Source: Iodobacter violaceini (GTDB taxonomy: Bacteria > Pseudomonadota > Gammaproteobacteria > Burkholderiales > Chitinibacteraceae). Taken from it: a stretch of 64,000 nucleotides of DNA. The translations under genes were made by a program, and so were the position numbers. Below are positions 6,537 to 14,924 of the stretch, piece by piece (the stretch's first letter is position 1; each line of letters starts with the position of its first letter). The DNA lies in contig NZ_JAAOLX010000013.1 of the NCBI RefSeq assembly GCF_011601265.1, forward strand, positions 1 through 64,000, in the 5' to 3' direction. The notes under the pieces are model-generated. The model saw only the letters and a program-made list of their open reading frames with translations, was not told the origin of the DNA and did not search any database.

Positions 6537-7697
6537 ATGCTGCATAAACTTGCGATTGCCAATTACCGTTCCCTGCGCGATTTAATTATTCCTTTGGCTC
6601 AGCTCAATGTTATCAGTGGAGCTAATGGTTGCGGGAAATCGAGTTTATATCGCGCTTTACGCCTGATTGCGGAATCTGCGGCGGGGCGTTTGATTGGGTC
6701 TTTGGCGCAGGAAGGGGGCTTTGCTTCTACTTTGTGGGCGGGGCCGGAGAGTATTTCTGCTGCAATGCGCCGTGGTGAGGTGCCGATTCAGGCAACGGTC
6801 AGAAAAGCGGCGGTTTCACTGAAGCTGGGTTTTGCTGGCGATGATTTTTCTTATGCGATCGATTTGGGTTTGCCCACACCCAGCTCATCGTTATTTGCGG
6901 CCGATCCTGAAATAAAGCGTGAGAAAATCTGGGCGGGCAATGTTCAGCGTGATGTGGCCTTGCTGATGGACAGGCGTAATGCCGTAGCCAAAACACGCGT
7001 GGGGCGCAGCTGGCAGGTGGTCAGCCAGCATGTGCCTGCTTACGACAGTATTTTTAGCCAGTGTGCCGATCCGGTGAATGCGCCCGAGGTTTTGCAGCTG
7101 CGCGAGGCGATGCGCCGCTGGCGTTTTTATGATCATTTACGTACCGATGCCAGCGCGCCCGCCAGGCAGGGGCAGATTGGTACTTACACGCCTATTCTGG
7201 CGAATGATGGTGGCGATCTGGCTGCGGCGCTGCAAACCATCATTGAGATTGGCGATGCCGCTGCACTCATGGCGGCGGTTGACGACGCTTTCCCCGGTGC
7301 ACGAATCGAGATTACCGTGAATGATGGGCGCTTCAGCGTTTTGATGTGGCAGCGTGGCCTGTTGCGCCCTTTGGCGGCAAGGGAGTTATCGGACGGTACG
7401 CTGCGCTATTTATTGCTGATTGCCGCTTTGCTTAGCCCGCGCCCGCCGGAGCTTTTGGTACTGAACGAGCCTGAAACCAGTTTGCATCCGGATTTATTGC
7501 CTGCTTTAGCCCGCTTAATTTCTGCTGCGTCGGCGCACAGCCAGGTAATTGTGGTCAGCCATGCCAGCCGTCTGGTTGCTGCGCTTGAGCGTGAGGCAGA
7601 TTGCAATTCGATTATTTTGCAAAAAGACTGTGGCGAGACGTCGGTTTTAGGGCTGCATGATTTAGATAAGCCGGTATGGTCGTGGTCAAACAGATAG
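6537..7697 (+). CDS. AAA family ATPase (RecF/ABC-like, AAA_21 type)
   Basis: A 386-residue soluble ATPase. I choose ATG 6537 over the TTG at 6528. Visible motifs: N-terminal LAIANYRSL typical of RecF-like ATPases, Walker A GANGCGKSS (about residues 29-37), an ABC-like signature ELSDGTLRYLLL, Walker B LLVLNEPETSLHP and a downstream switch-type histidine (VVSHASRL). It is a stand-alone head domain without SMC coiled coil or TOPRIM domain. Such proteins are common and mostly uncharacterised; some relatives take part in defence, but no partner gene is seen here. It seems to be a single transcription unit after the RHS region. Confidence 0.85.
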   Translation: MLHKLAIANYRSLRDLIIPLAQLNVISGANGCGKSSLYRALRLIAESAAGRLIGSLAQEGGFASTLWAGPESISAAMRRGEVPIQATVRKAAVSLKLGFAGDDFSYAIDLGLPTPSSSLFAADPEIKREKIWAGNVQRDVALLMDRRNAVAKTRVGRSWQVVSQHVPAYDSIFSQCADPVNAPEVLQLREAMRRWRFYDHLRTDASAPARQGQIGTYTPILANDGGDLAAALQTIIEIGDAAALMAAVDDAFPGARIEITVNDGRFSVLMWQRGLLRPLAARELSDGTLRYLLLIAALLSPRPPELLVLNEPETSLHPDLLPALARLISAASAHSQVIVVSHASRLVAALEREADCNSIILQKDCGETSVLGLHDLDKPVWSWSNR

Positions 7698-7802
7698 GTT
7701 TTGTATTTGGGAAGGCCTGTTTTGTTCTTGATTACGTTTTTTGATTCGGGATTCAGCGCTTAGCGGCGTTGATTTTTGTATGCCTCTTTTTATTGGTTCT
7801 GA

Positions 7803-8684
7803 ATGCTGAAGCTTCTAAGTTCTCCCGCTTATGTGTTTTTAATGCTGGCCATTGTATGTGTGTGGCTGCCTGCGGTGCGATGGGGCAGGTTTGCTGTATT
7901 GCCTTATTGGGTCTTTTTTGGGCTGGCGCTTTGCGCCGGGCTGGCAACAGGTGTGCTGGGACTGGTTGGCGTATTGGCGGTGTTTTTGCTTGCTTTAAGC
8001 TTGCTGGTGGCGGAGTGCAACCGGCTGCCAGGGGTTTTACGGCTGGCTTTGGGCGTGATTGCGGCGGTGCTGGCGCTGGCTTTGGCGGTGCATCGCGTGC
8101 CGGGTTTTAATAATTTGCTGCTTTTTAATGGCGTGCAATTAAGCGCTGATTCGCCGCCATTTACGCTGTATGCCAATTTAGATAAAGGGCTGGCTGGCTT
8201 CTTATTGCTTGCCATTTTTTGCCGCAAGGCCGCAAGCCGGGCGGAGTTGAAAGAGGGCTTGCAGCGTTCATGGCGGCTGGCTTTGGCAAGCATTGCAATC
8301 CTGATAATGCTTGGGCTGCTAAGCCAGTTTTTCCGTGTGGATTTAAAGTTGCCAGCGCATACGGCGGTGTTTTTGCTGGTGAATTTACTGCTGACTTGCG
8401 TTGCCGAAGAGGCTTTTTTTCGCGGCTTTGTGCAGGAGTCTTTGCACCGCTTAAGCAGCAAGCCTTTAGGCACGGCACTGGCGGTGGGGGCTTCGGCGCT
8501 GTTGTTTGGGCTGGCCCATTTTTCAGGCGGAGCAATATATATGGCTTTAGCTTGCCTGGCGGGGCTGGGCTATGCCTTGGTGTATCAGCAGAGCCGGCGT
8601 ATAGAAATGGCGGTTTTGCTGCACTTTGGATTTAATCTGATCCACTATTTGTGCTTTTCTTACCCAAAGTATGCGGGCGTTTAA
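7803..8684 (+). CDS. CPBP family intramembrane metalloprotease
   Basis: A 293-residue polytopic membrane protein with about eight hydrophobic segments. The C-terminal half holds the CPBP/Abi family motifs: EEAFFRGF (the catalytic EExxxR motif), FGLAHF and HFGFNLIHY, which supply the glutamate and histidines of the active site. The N-terminal half is a variable membrane region. Family members cleave inside the membrane; substrates in bacteria are mostly unknown. The gene converges on the small exported protein encoded from 9113. Confidence 0.88.
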   Translation: MLKLLSSPAYVFLMLAIVCVWLPAVRWGRFAVLPYWVFFGLALCAGLATGVLGLVGVLAVFLLALSLLVAECNRLPGVLRLALGVIAAVLALALAVHRVPGFNNLLLFNGVQLSADSPPFTLYANLDKGLAGFLLLAIFCRKAASRAELKEGLQRSWRLALASIAILIMLGLLSQFFRVDLKLPAHTAVFLLVNLLLTCVAEEAFFRGFVQESLHRLSSKPLGTALAVGASALLFGLAHFSGGAIYMALACLAGLGYALVYQQSRRIEMAVLLHFGFNLIHYLCFSYPKYAGV

Positions 8685-8693
8685 GCCTGATCT

Positions 8694-9113
8694 TCAGCTC
8701 TGGCTTACAGGAATGCTGGCGGGTTGTGCATGTGCCACTTTAGGCGCAGTGCTGGATTTTACTTCGGCCACTACAGTGCTGCTATCGCACGCGTCCCCTG
8801 CGTTTTCTACCCAGCATTCACACTGATCAATATTGCCTTTGCTGTCTATTTGTACTTTTAGCGGGCCAATTTTGCACCAGTTGTTATTCTGGCTGGAATA
8901 CAGATGATCTACATCCAGTGCTTTGGGGCTAAAGCTGTGAGCAGGCAGGGTGTAAATGCCGTGTTCGCCATCCCAAACGGCAACGGGCAGGCTGCTTTGA
9001 TTTACCACTTTGCCATTTAAGGGCCATGGCCAGTATATGGCAGAGGCATAGGTGCTGAGGCAGCTGATAGTAAGGAAAAGCAGGGTATAGAGAATTCGGG
9101 TCGTGCGGGTCAT
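8694..9113 (-). CDS. small exported Cys-containing protein (WPWPLNG family, copy 1)
   Basis: A 139-residue protein with a clear signal peptide (ILYTLLFLTISCLSTYASA, cleavage probably after ASA near residue 25). The mature part begins IYWPWPLNGKVVNQS and includes VAVWDGEHGIYTLP, DVDHL, NNWCKIGPLKV and CECW...GDAC, followed by a low-complexity Ser/Ala/Pro-rich tail. It is a paralogue of the next gene: WPWPLNG, NQS, VWD, DxDH, WCK.G and the Cys-x-Cys pattern are shared. Four cysteines of the mature part suggest disulfides in the periplasm. Function unknown. Confidence 0.7.
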   Translation of the reverse strand: MTRTTRILYTLLFLTISCLSTYASAIYWPWPLNGKVVNQSSLPVAVWDGEHGIYTLPAHSFSPKALDVDHLYSSQNNNWCKIGPLKVQIDSKGNIDQCECWVENAGDACDSSTVVAEVKSSTAPKVAHAQPASIPVSQS

Positions 9114-9195
9114 GTGTCTGCGCGCTGAAAAGTCAGCCGTCTATCATGCCGCTATTCGCTTGCCTGTGGCTGTGATCTATTGCCGCTTCTGAGCG

Positions 9196-9567
9196 TTAAA
9201 ATTGAATACACGCCCGGCCTGCTTCAAGCGAGAAACAAGGGCAGTTTTCCAGATAGCCATCAGCTTTCAGCGTAACAGTCTTCATGCCTAATTTGCACCA
9301 GCGCCCGGATGCGGTTTCTTGAACATGATCGATATCCTGGTGATCCCCGGAGCGGGTTTTTGCGGCAATTGTGTAGTAAAGATGGTCATCATCCCAAACT
9401 TTGGCAGGCTGGGCGGATTGATTGATCAGCACGCCATTCAAAGGCCATGGCCAGTGCCCGTCCTGCTCTTTTTCTTGCATGATGGCAAAGTAAGCGACGG
9501 CGCTGGCGCTTATGGCAAGGAAGAGGCCAAGGGCAATTAACCTTGCTGGGGTGAATATTTTCAGCAT
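9196..9567 (-). CDS. small exported Cys-containing protein (WPWPLNG family, copy 2)
   Basis: I start at ATG 9567 (MLKIFTPARLIALGLFLA), giving 123 residues; the longer frame upstream only overlaps the photolyase gene. An N-terminal hydrophobic helix is a signal anchor or signal peptide. The mature part shares HWPWPLNGVLINQS, KVWDDDHLYYT, DIDHV, RWCKLG and CPCF...GRAC with its neighbour at 8694-9113, about one third identical by eye. It lies downstream of phr on the same strand, 31 bases apart. Function unknown. Confidence 0.7.
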   Translation of the reverse strand: MLKIFTPARLIALGLFLAISASAVAYFAIMQEKEQDGHWPWPLNGVLINQSAQPAKVWDDDHLYYTIAAKTRSGDHQDIDHVQETASGRWCKLGMKTVTLKADGYLENCPCFSLEAGRACIQF

Positions 9568-9598
9568 CGTTGGCACAGGCTCTCTGGGGGGTAAAAAA

Positions 9599-10984
9599 TT
9601 AATTGCGTTTAAATAAAGCCAGTGCAGCCAGGCGCTGTGCTGCGTGATCCACAATCGGCTCAGGATAATCATAGTTGGCTTTTTGCCCGAAAATAGCTTT
9701 AGCCAGCCATGGCGCGTGGATTTCTTTATTGCTGAGCGCGGCAAGCTCGGGGCAATAGCGGCGGATAAACTTACCCTGAGGATCAAAGCGCTCTGATTGC
9801 GTAACCGGGTTAAATATCCTGAAATAAGGTTGGGCATCGCAGCCGGTGGAGGCGGCCCATTGCCAGCCACCGTTATTTGCAGCTAAGTCAAAATCATTGA
9901 GTTTTTCGGCGAAATAGCGCTCGCCCCAGCGCCAGTCAATCAGCAGGTCTTTGACTAAAAAGCTGGCGGCAATCATGCGCAGGCGGTTATGCATAAAGCC
10001 GGTTTGATTCAGCTGGCGCATGGCGGCATCCACAATCGGAAAGCCCGTGCGGCCTTCGCACCATGCGGCAAAGTAATCCGGCTTATTCGGGAAGGGCAGC
10101 GTGTCGTATTCTGGCTTAAATGCGTGCTGAACAACTTCAGGCCTGTGCCAGAGGATTTGCTGATAAAACTCGCGCCAGATCAGCTCGGAAAGCCATGTTT
10201 CTGCACCTGCGCCACCAATCTGCCAGGCTCTTTTTGCTAATTCTCTGATCGATACCGTGCCAAAGCGCAGATGCACAGATAAATAAGACACGCCCTTTAC
10301 TGCCGGAAAATCTCTTGCCTCATGGTAATCCGTGATGCGTTGGCAAAAGTCATCAAACAGTGCCTCGCCGCCGTCCATGCCGGGTTTGAGTATGCTTACG
10401 TCTGTATCATCAAAACCCAGCTCTGCCAGTGTGGGCATTGCTTCGCCACTCAGCGGCGCAAGGCTGCTTAAATAAGGGCGTATGGGGTAGGACTTCAGAT
10501 AAAAGTCATTTACTTTTGCCAGCCATGCGCGTTTATACGGAGTAAATACGCTGTACATGCCGCCGGTTTTTGTGAGCACTTCGTCTTTTTCAAAAATCAC
10601 TTGGTCTTTGAAGCTGTAAAAGCGGCAGCCCATGGTGGCTAATTGCCCGGCTACACTGAGATCTCTGGCAATGGCTGCGGGCTCGTAATCGTGGTTGCAG
10701 TAAAGTGCTGTGGCTTTGAATTCTTTAACCAGGCTGGGGATTTCATCACTGGCCACGCCATGGCGAATGATTAAATCCGATCCTTGCTCTATTAAGCTCT
10801 TTTTTAATTGCTGCAGGCTGTGCCAGATAAATGCCACGCGCCGGTCATCTTTTGATAATCCATCTAAAATGGCAGTATCAAAGATAAAAACGGCAATCAC
10901 ACTTTTGGATGCTTTCAGTGCGTGGTACAGGGCGGCGTGATCAAATAAGCGCAGATCGCGTCGAAACCAAACAAGTGATGTCAT
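9599..10984 (-). CDS. phrB: deoxyribodipyrimidine photo-lyase
   Basis: 461 residues. Repairs cyclobutane pyrimidine dimers using light and FAD. The N-terminal antenna-binding alpha/beta domain starts MTSLVWFRRDLRLFDHAAL; the C-terminal FAD domain shows WLSELIWREFYQQILWHRP, GRTGFPIVDAAMRQL, GFMHNRLRMIAASFLVKDL and NNGGWQWAASTGCDAQPYFR, all class I photolyase hallmarks. Length is typical (E. coli about 470). It could not be confused with a DASH cryptochrome given the short C-terminus. It is divergent from yqgE. Confidence 0.96.
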   Translation of the reverse strand: MTSLVWFRRDLRLFDHAALYHALKASKSVIAVFIFDTAILDGLSKDDRRVAFIWHSLQQLKKSLIEQGSDLIIRHGVASDEIPSLVKEFKATALYCNHDYEPAAIARDLSVAGQLATMGCRFYSFKDQVIFEKDEVLTKTGGMYSVFTPYKRAWLAKVNDFYLKSYPIRPYLSSLAPLSGEAMPTLAELGFDDTDVSILKPGMDGGEALFDDFCQRITDYHEARDFPAVKGVSYLSVHLRFGTVSIRELAKRAWQIGGAGAETWLSELIWREFYQQILWHRPEVVQHAFKPEYDTLPFPNKPDYFAAWCEGRTGFPIVDAAMRQLNQTGFMHNRLRMIAASFLVKDLLIDWRWGERYFAEKLNDFDLAANNGGWQWAASTGCDAQPYFRIFNPVTQSERFDPQGKFIRRYCPELAALSNKEIHAPWLAKAIFGQKANYDYPEPIVDHAAQRLAALALFKRN

Positions 10985-11099
10985 GGACTAAGGCAGTGAA
11001 GTGGGATGCGGTATTGTGCCATTGGTCCGAGGCGTTGTTGAATGATTTGTCACCAAGCTGATGCGCCCATTTTTAGCGCCTTGTGCGATAATTACAGGC

Positions 11100-11663
11100 A
11101 TGGATAACGCAATGAACTTTTCTCGTCATTTTTTGATTGCGATGCCTAGCCTCGTTGATCCCATTTTCTCCCGGGCCCTGACCTTTGTGTGTGAGCACAA
11201 TGAGCGGGGCGCTATGGGGGTGATTGTGAATCGGCCGCTGGGCATGACGCTGTCGTCGCTGTTTGAGCAGATTGATATCGAGCTGCACCGCCCCGACATG
11301 GCCGCGCTGTCGGTGCATTTTGGCGGGCCGGTACAAACTGATCGAGGCTTTGTGCTGCACACGCCCTTGGGCAGCTGGCAATCCAGCCTGGCCGTTTCAG
11401 ATGAAATGGGGCTGTCTACTTCCAGAGATGTTTTGCAGGCGCTGGGGGACGGCGAGGGGCCGGATCAGGTGTTTCTGACTTTGGGCTATGCGGGCTGGGA
11501 TGCCGGCCAGTTAGAAAACGAGATCGCTCAGAATTCCTGGCTTACGGTAGAAGCCGATCCCAAAATTATTTTTGATTTACCGCCCGAAGCGCGTTATGCC
11601 GCAGCCTTGGGTTTGCTGGGTATTGATATTGCCATGTTGTCTAAAGAAGCAGGCCACGCTTAG
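11100..11663 (+). CDS. yqgE: YqgE/AlgH family protein
   Basis: A 187-residue UPF0301 protein. ATG 11112 ([14 protein letters not shown]) is an equally good start, matches the E. coli start and has GGATAACGCA before it; the start at 11100 adds four residues. Family motifs: [56 protein letters not shown] and [10 protein letters not shown]. Biochemical function is unsettled (named AlgH in Pseudomonas). It heads the conserved yqgE-ruvX-pyrB-pyrC' order. Confidence 0.95.
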   Translation: MDNAMNFSRHFLIAMPSLVDPIFSRALTFVCEHNERGAMGVIVNRPLGMTLSSLFEQIDIELHRPDMAALSVHFGGPVQTDRGFVLHTPLGSWQSSLAVSDEMGLSTSRDVLQALGDGEGPDQVFLTLGYAGWDAGQLENEIAQNSWLTVEADPKIIFDLPPEARYAAALGLLGIDIAMLSKEAGHA

Positions 11664-11732
11664 CAGCGGCTTTGTTTGGGCATACCACATTTTGAAATAG
11701 CCCGAAGCATCCGGGCTGTCATCTGGAAAATA

Positions 11733-12215
11733 ATGAGTACTCTCCTGGCTTTTGATTTTGGTGAAGTGCGGATAGGCGTAGCAGTTGGCTCATCCGAGCT
11801 GGGCATTGCCCACCCGGTAGAAACCATCACCGCAGAAGAAAACGAGCGCCGTTTTGCGCGGGTTGAGCAGCTGATTCGTGAATGGCAGCCTGCAAGTTTA
11901 ATCGTTGGCCTGCCCAGCCATTTAGATGGCACGCCACATGAGATGACGCGCCTTTCGCGCAAATTTGCCAATCGCCTGCACGGGCGTTTTGGCCTGCCGG
12001 TATTTCTGGTGGATGAGCGCTTATCCAGCGCCGCTGCCTGTAGTGCATTAAACGAAGCGGGTGTTCGTGGGCGCCGCCAAAAGCCAGCTTTAGATCAAGT
12101 GGCTGCCATGCAGATTTTACAAACTTATCTGGATTCACCGGCTACGGGCGAGGCGCTCAGCCACCGCTCACCGGAGGCTTCAGCTGATCGTTCCGACGAG
12201 GATGCCGATGTATAA
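11733..12215 (+). CDS. ruvX: RuvX/YqgF family (pre-16S rRNA nuclease / putative Holliday junction resolvase)
   Basis: A 160-residue RNase H-fold protein from ATG 11733, with GGAAA upstream. The longer frame to 11676 is not needed. [15 protein letters not shown] carries the first catalytic Asp; [15 protein letters not shown] and [12 protein letters not shown] hold further conserved acidic residues; [19 protein letters not shown] is the C-terminal DxxAA motif. In E. coli, YqgF is needed for 16S rRNA 5'-end processing. The stop overlaps the pyrB start. Confidence 0.95.
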   Translation: MSTLLAFDFGEVRIGVAVGSSELGIAHPVETITAEENERRFARVEQLIREWQPASLIVGLPSHLDGTPHEMTRLSRKFANRLHGRFGLPVFLVDERLSSAAACSALNEAGVRGRRQKPALDQVAAMQILQTYLDSPATGEALSHRSPEASADRSDEDADV

Positions 12216-13170
12216 CCCGCAGTTAAATGCTCAAGGTGAGCTGATCCACCTGTTAACGACCGAAGGCCTGCCTAAGCGCATCCTGACCCAAATCCTTGAT
12301 CAGGCTGCCGAATATGTTGAGAACGGCGAATTACTGAATAATAAATGGCAGGATCTGGCTGGCACTTCTGTTTTTAATTTGTTTTTTGAAAATTCTACCC
12401 GCACCCGCACCACCTTTGAGCTGGCCGCAAAACGCCTGAGCGGCGATGTATCCAGCCTCAATATTCAAGCCTCCAGCACCGCCAAGGGCGAAACTCTGCT
12501 CGATACCATCCACAATCTGGAAGCGATGGGCGCTAATTTATTTGTGGTGCGCCATTCAGAATCGGGCGCGGCGCATTTAATTGCTAAGCACGTTAAAAAA
12601 GGCGTCGCGGTGGTGAATGCAGGCGATGGCCGCCATGCTCACCCTACGCAAGCCATGCTGGATATGTTTACTATCCGCCACTTTAAGGGCGACTTTACCA
12701 AGCTGCGCGTAGCGATTGTTGGCGATGTTTTGCATTCGCGCGTGGCGCGCTCGCAAATCCATGCGCTGAGTACTTTAGGCTGCCCGGAAATCCGTGTGAT
12801 TGCGCCAAAAACGCTCTTGCCGACCGGCATTGAGCAGCTGGGCGTGCATGTATACCACGATATGGCCGAAGGCCTGAAAGACGTGGATGTGATTGCCATG
12901 CTGCGTTTGCAAAATGAGCGGATGGCGGGGGCTTTTCTGCCATCGACTCAGGAATTCTTTAAGTATTACGGCCTTACCCCGGAAAAACTGGCGCTGGCGA
13001 AACCGGATGCCATCGTGATGCACCCCGGCCCGATGAATCGTGGCGTAGAAATCGATTCGGCCGTGGCCGATGGCCCGCAGGCGGTGATCTTGCCGCAAGT
13101 GACTTTCGGTATCGCTGTGCGCATGGCTGTGCTGGCGATTGTGGCCCGTAATCAGAAAGCGAATAAATAA
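12208..13170 (+). CDS. pyrB: aspartate carbamoyltransferase catalytic subunit
   Basis: 320 residues from ATG 12208, which has CGAGG seven bases upstream; an in-frame ATG at 12202 is closer to that site and less likely. Catalyses the first committed step of pyrimidine synthesis. Motifs: [19 protein letters not shown] (carbamoyl phosphate loop), [23 protein letters not shown] and [11 protein letters not shown]. It overlaps ruvX by 8 bases. No pyrI is seen; instead a dihydroorotase-like gene follows, as in the Pseudomonas-type PyrB-PyrC' dodecamer. Confidence 0.97.
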   Translation: MYNPQLNAQGELIHLLTTEGLPKRILTQILDQAAEYVENGELLNNKWQDLAGTSVFNLFFENSTRTRTTFELAAKRLSGDVSSLNIQASSTAKGETLLDTIHNLEAMGANLFVVRHSESGAAHLIAKHVKKGVAVVNAGDGRHAHPTQAMLDMFTIRHFKGDFTKLRVAIVGDVLHSRVARSQIHALSTLGCPEIRVIAPKTLLPTGIEQLGVHVYHDMAEGLKDVDVIAMLRLQNERMAGAFLPSTQEFFKYYGLTPEKLALAKPDAIVMHPGPMNRGVEIDSAVADGPQAVILPQVTFGIAVRMAVLAIVARNQKANK

Positions 13171-13171
13171 T

Positions 13172-13252
13172 ATGAAAAATGTTCTTTCGGTATTGACCCG
13201 CGTATGGCCGTATTCAGAGTGTTTCGCCAGCAAAGTGGGTAAACAAAAATGA
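13172..13252 (+). CDS. possible 26-residue microprotein bridging pyrB and pyrC'
   Basis: ATG 13172 is one base after the pyrB stop, and the TGA at 13250-13252 overlaps the pyrC' ATG as ATGA. The peptide reads MKNVLSVLTRVWPYSECFAS then KVGKQK. It exactly fills the gap, so its translation would couple pyrB to pyrC'. No homologue is recalled; chance is a real alternative for so short a frame. Confidence 0.35.
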   Translation: MKNVLSVLTRVWPYSECFASKVGKQK

Positions 13253-14526
13253 AAAACATCGCAATTCTTGGCGGGCGATTAATTGATCCGCTGAATAACA
13301 CCGATCAGATTGCTGATTTATACCTGGCTGGCGGCAAAATTGTTGGAGTAGGCGCGGCTCCTGCTGGCTTTGTGGCGGATGAAACCATAGATGCCAGTGG
13401 CTTATTAGTCTGCCCCGGTCTGGTTGATTTAGCCGCACGTTTGCGCGAGCCTGGCTTTGAATATAAAGCCACTTTGGCATCCGAAATGGCCGCTGCGGTG
13501 GCCGGCGGGGTGACCAGTATTGTGTGCCCGCCAGACACTGATCCGCCGCTCGACGAGCCCAGCCTTGTAACCATGCTGCGCCAGCGCGCTAAAAATCTGG
13601 ATTTGGCCCGTCTCTATCCTGTGGGCGCTTTAAGCCGCCAGCTTAAAGGCGAAGAGCTCACCGAAATGGCCGAGCTGCGTGATGCCGGTTGTGTGGCGTT
13701 TTCGCAAGGCGATCAGCCTATCAGCGATTTACAAATTATGTATCGCGCCATGCAATACGCCGCTACTTTTGGCGCAGAGCTGCGTCTGCGTGCGCAGGAT
13801 GCCGGTTTAGGCAAGGGTGTGGCCCACGATGGTGATTACGCTACCCGCCTTGGGCTGACGGGCATTCCAGTGCTGGCCGAAACCGTGGCGATTTCTAATA
13901 TTCTGCTGCTCATGAAAGAAACCGGCGCGCGCGTGCATTTGTGCCGACTTTCATCCATGGCCGGGCTGGATCTGGTGCGTAAGGCTAAAAAACAAGGCCT
14001 GCCGGTGACTTGTGATGTGAGCATTAATCATGTTCATCTGGCCGATGTGGATATTGGCTTTTTTGACAGCAATTTCCGTTTTGATCCGCCATTACGCTCG
14101 GTTCGTGACCGGGATGCCATTGTGGCCGCGCTGGCGGATGGCACAATTGACGCCATTTGCTCCGATCACAGCCCTGTGGATGACGACGGTAAATTACTGC
14201 CGTTTGCTGAGGCAGAATCAGGTGCCACAGGGCTTGAGCTGCTCTTGCCGCTGACCCTTGCATGGGCAGAGCGCCAGCATATTTCATTGCCGCAAGCGCT
14301 GGCTAAAATCACCGCTGTGCCTGCTAAAATGCTGGGTTTTGCTGCGGGTTTAGAAGTGGGCCATCGTGCAGACATGGTGATTTTTGATCCGGAAGCGCAT
14401 TGGCAAGTCACGCCTGCTGCATTAAAGAGCCAAGGCAAAAACACGCCGTTTGTGGGCATGGAAATGAAAGGCCGGGTGGTGCATACGCTGGTGAAAGGAA
14501 AGCGTGTGTATCAGTTAGCCGACTAA
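13249..14526 (+). CDS. pyrC': dihydroorotase-like protein PyrC', probably inactive
   Basis: 425 residues of the class I dihydroorotase fold. The metal site is lost: the usual DxHxHLREPG sequence reads DLAARLREPG (residues 60-69), with Ala and Arg at the two histidine positions, and the HxED region reads RAQD. Other parts are kept (LVCPGLVD, VTSIVCPPDTDPP, HLCRLSS, SDHSP). This is the pattern of the noncatalytic PyrC' (PyrX) partner that holds ATCase trimers together in Pseudomonas. A catalytic dihydroorotase must be encoded elsewhere. Confidence 0.9.
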   Translation: MKNIAILGGRLIDPLNNTDQIADLYLAGGKIVGVGAAPAGFVADETIDASGLLVCPGLVDLAARLREPGFEYKATLASEMAAAVAGGVTSIVCPPDTDPPLDEPSLVTMLRQRAKNLDLARLYPVGALSRQLKGEELTEMAELRDAGCVAFSQGDQPISDLQIMYRAMQYAATFGAELRLRAQDAGLGKGVAHDGDYATRLGLTGIPVLAETVAISNILLLMKETGARVHLCRLSSMAGLDLVRKAKKQGLPVTCDVSINHVHLADVDIGFFDSNFRFDPPLRSVRDRDAIVAALADGTIDAICSDHSPVDDDGKLLPFAEAESGATGLELLLPLTLAWAERQHISLPQALAKITAVPAKMLGFAAGLEVGHRADMVIFDPEAHWQVTPAALKSQGKNTPFVGMEMKGRVVHTLVKGKRVYQLAD

Positions 14527-14550
14527 GGGATATCAACAAGCCCGTGTTGC

Positions 14551-14579
14551 TTGGTTTATCCAGGCGCACGGGCTATACT
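14551..14579 (+). promoter_or_regulatory. sigma-70-like promoter for the acyl-CoA-binding protein gene
   Basis: TTGGTT (14551-14556), 17-base spacer, TATACT (14574-14579), about 45 bases before the ATG at 14625. Predicted by eye. Confidence 0.55.
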
Positions 14580-14624
14580 TTTGCCTTATTAAAACGATCG
14601 TTTTATCCCTCTTTGGAGAACACA

Positions 14625-14891
14625 ATGTCTGATCTCGCTTCCCTGTTTCAAACCGCTCAGGATGATGTGGTTAAATTAAACGATGCGCCTGATGTGGCAA
14701 CGAAGCTCAAGCTTTATTCTTTGTTTAAGCAAGCAGCGGAAGGTGATGCAACAGGCGATCGCCCGTCTGCAATTCAGTTTGTGGCCCGTGCCAAGTTTGA
14801 TGCATGGTCAGAATTAAAAGGTATGACTGGCGACGAAGCCAAACAAAAATATATTGATCTGGTTACAGAATTAAAAGCAAACGACGAATAA
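14625..14891 (+). CDS. acyl-CoA-binding protein
   Basis: 88 residues; ATG 14625 has TTTGGAGA upstream. A four-helix ACBP fold is indicated by the family landmarks LKLYSLFKQAAEGDATGDRP, AKFDAWSELKGM and AKQKYIDLVTEL, which include the Tyr and Lys residues that bind acyl-CoA. Such proteins buffer long-chain acyl-CoA in the cytoplasm and are well known in eukaryotes and some proteobacteria. It has its own promoter and terminator. Confidence 0.93.
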   Translation: MSDLASLFQTAQDDVVKLNDAPDVATKLKLYSLFKQAAEGDATGDRPSAIQFVARAKFDAWSELKGMTGDEAKQKYIDLVTELKANDE

Positions 14892-14924
14892 AAAAATGCC
14901 GGGTGATTAAGCCCGGCTTTTTTT
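14890..14924. terminator. Rho-independent terminator, probably bidirectional
   Basis: Stem GCCGGG (14898-14903) and CCCGGC (14912-14917), flanked by an A run on the left and seven T on the right. It serves the acyl-CoA-binding protein gene and the converging GGDEF/EAL gene. Confidence 0.9.

Noticed and set aside
6537-7697. AAA ATPase as part of a defence system (Gabija- or retron-like)
   Set aside because: No TOPRIM domain, helicase, reverse transcriptase or other partner is next to it; it stands alone.
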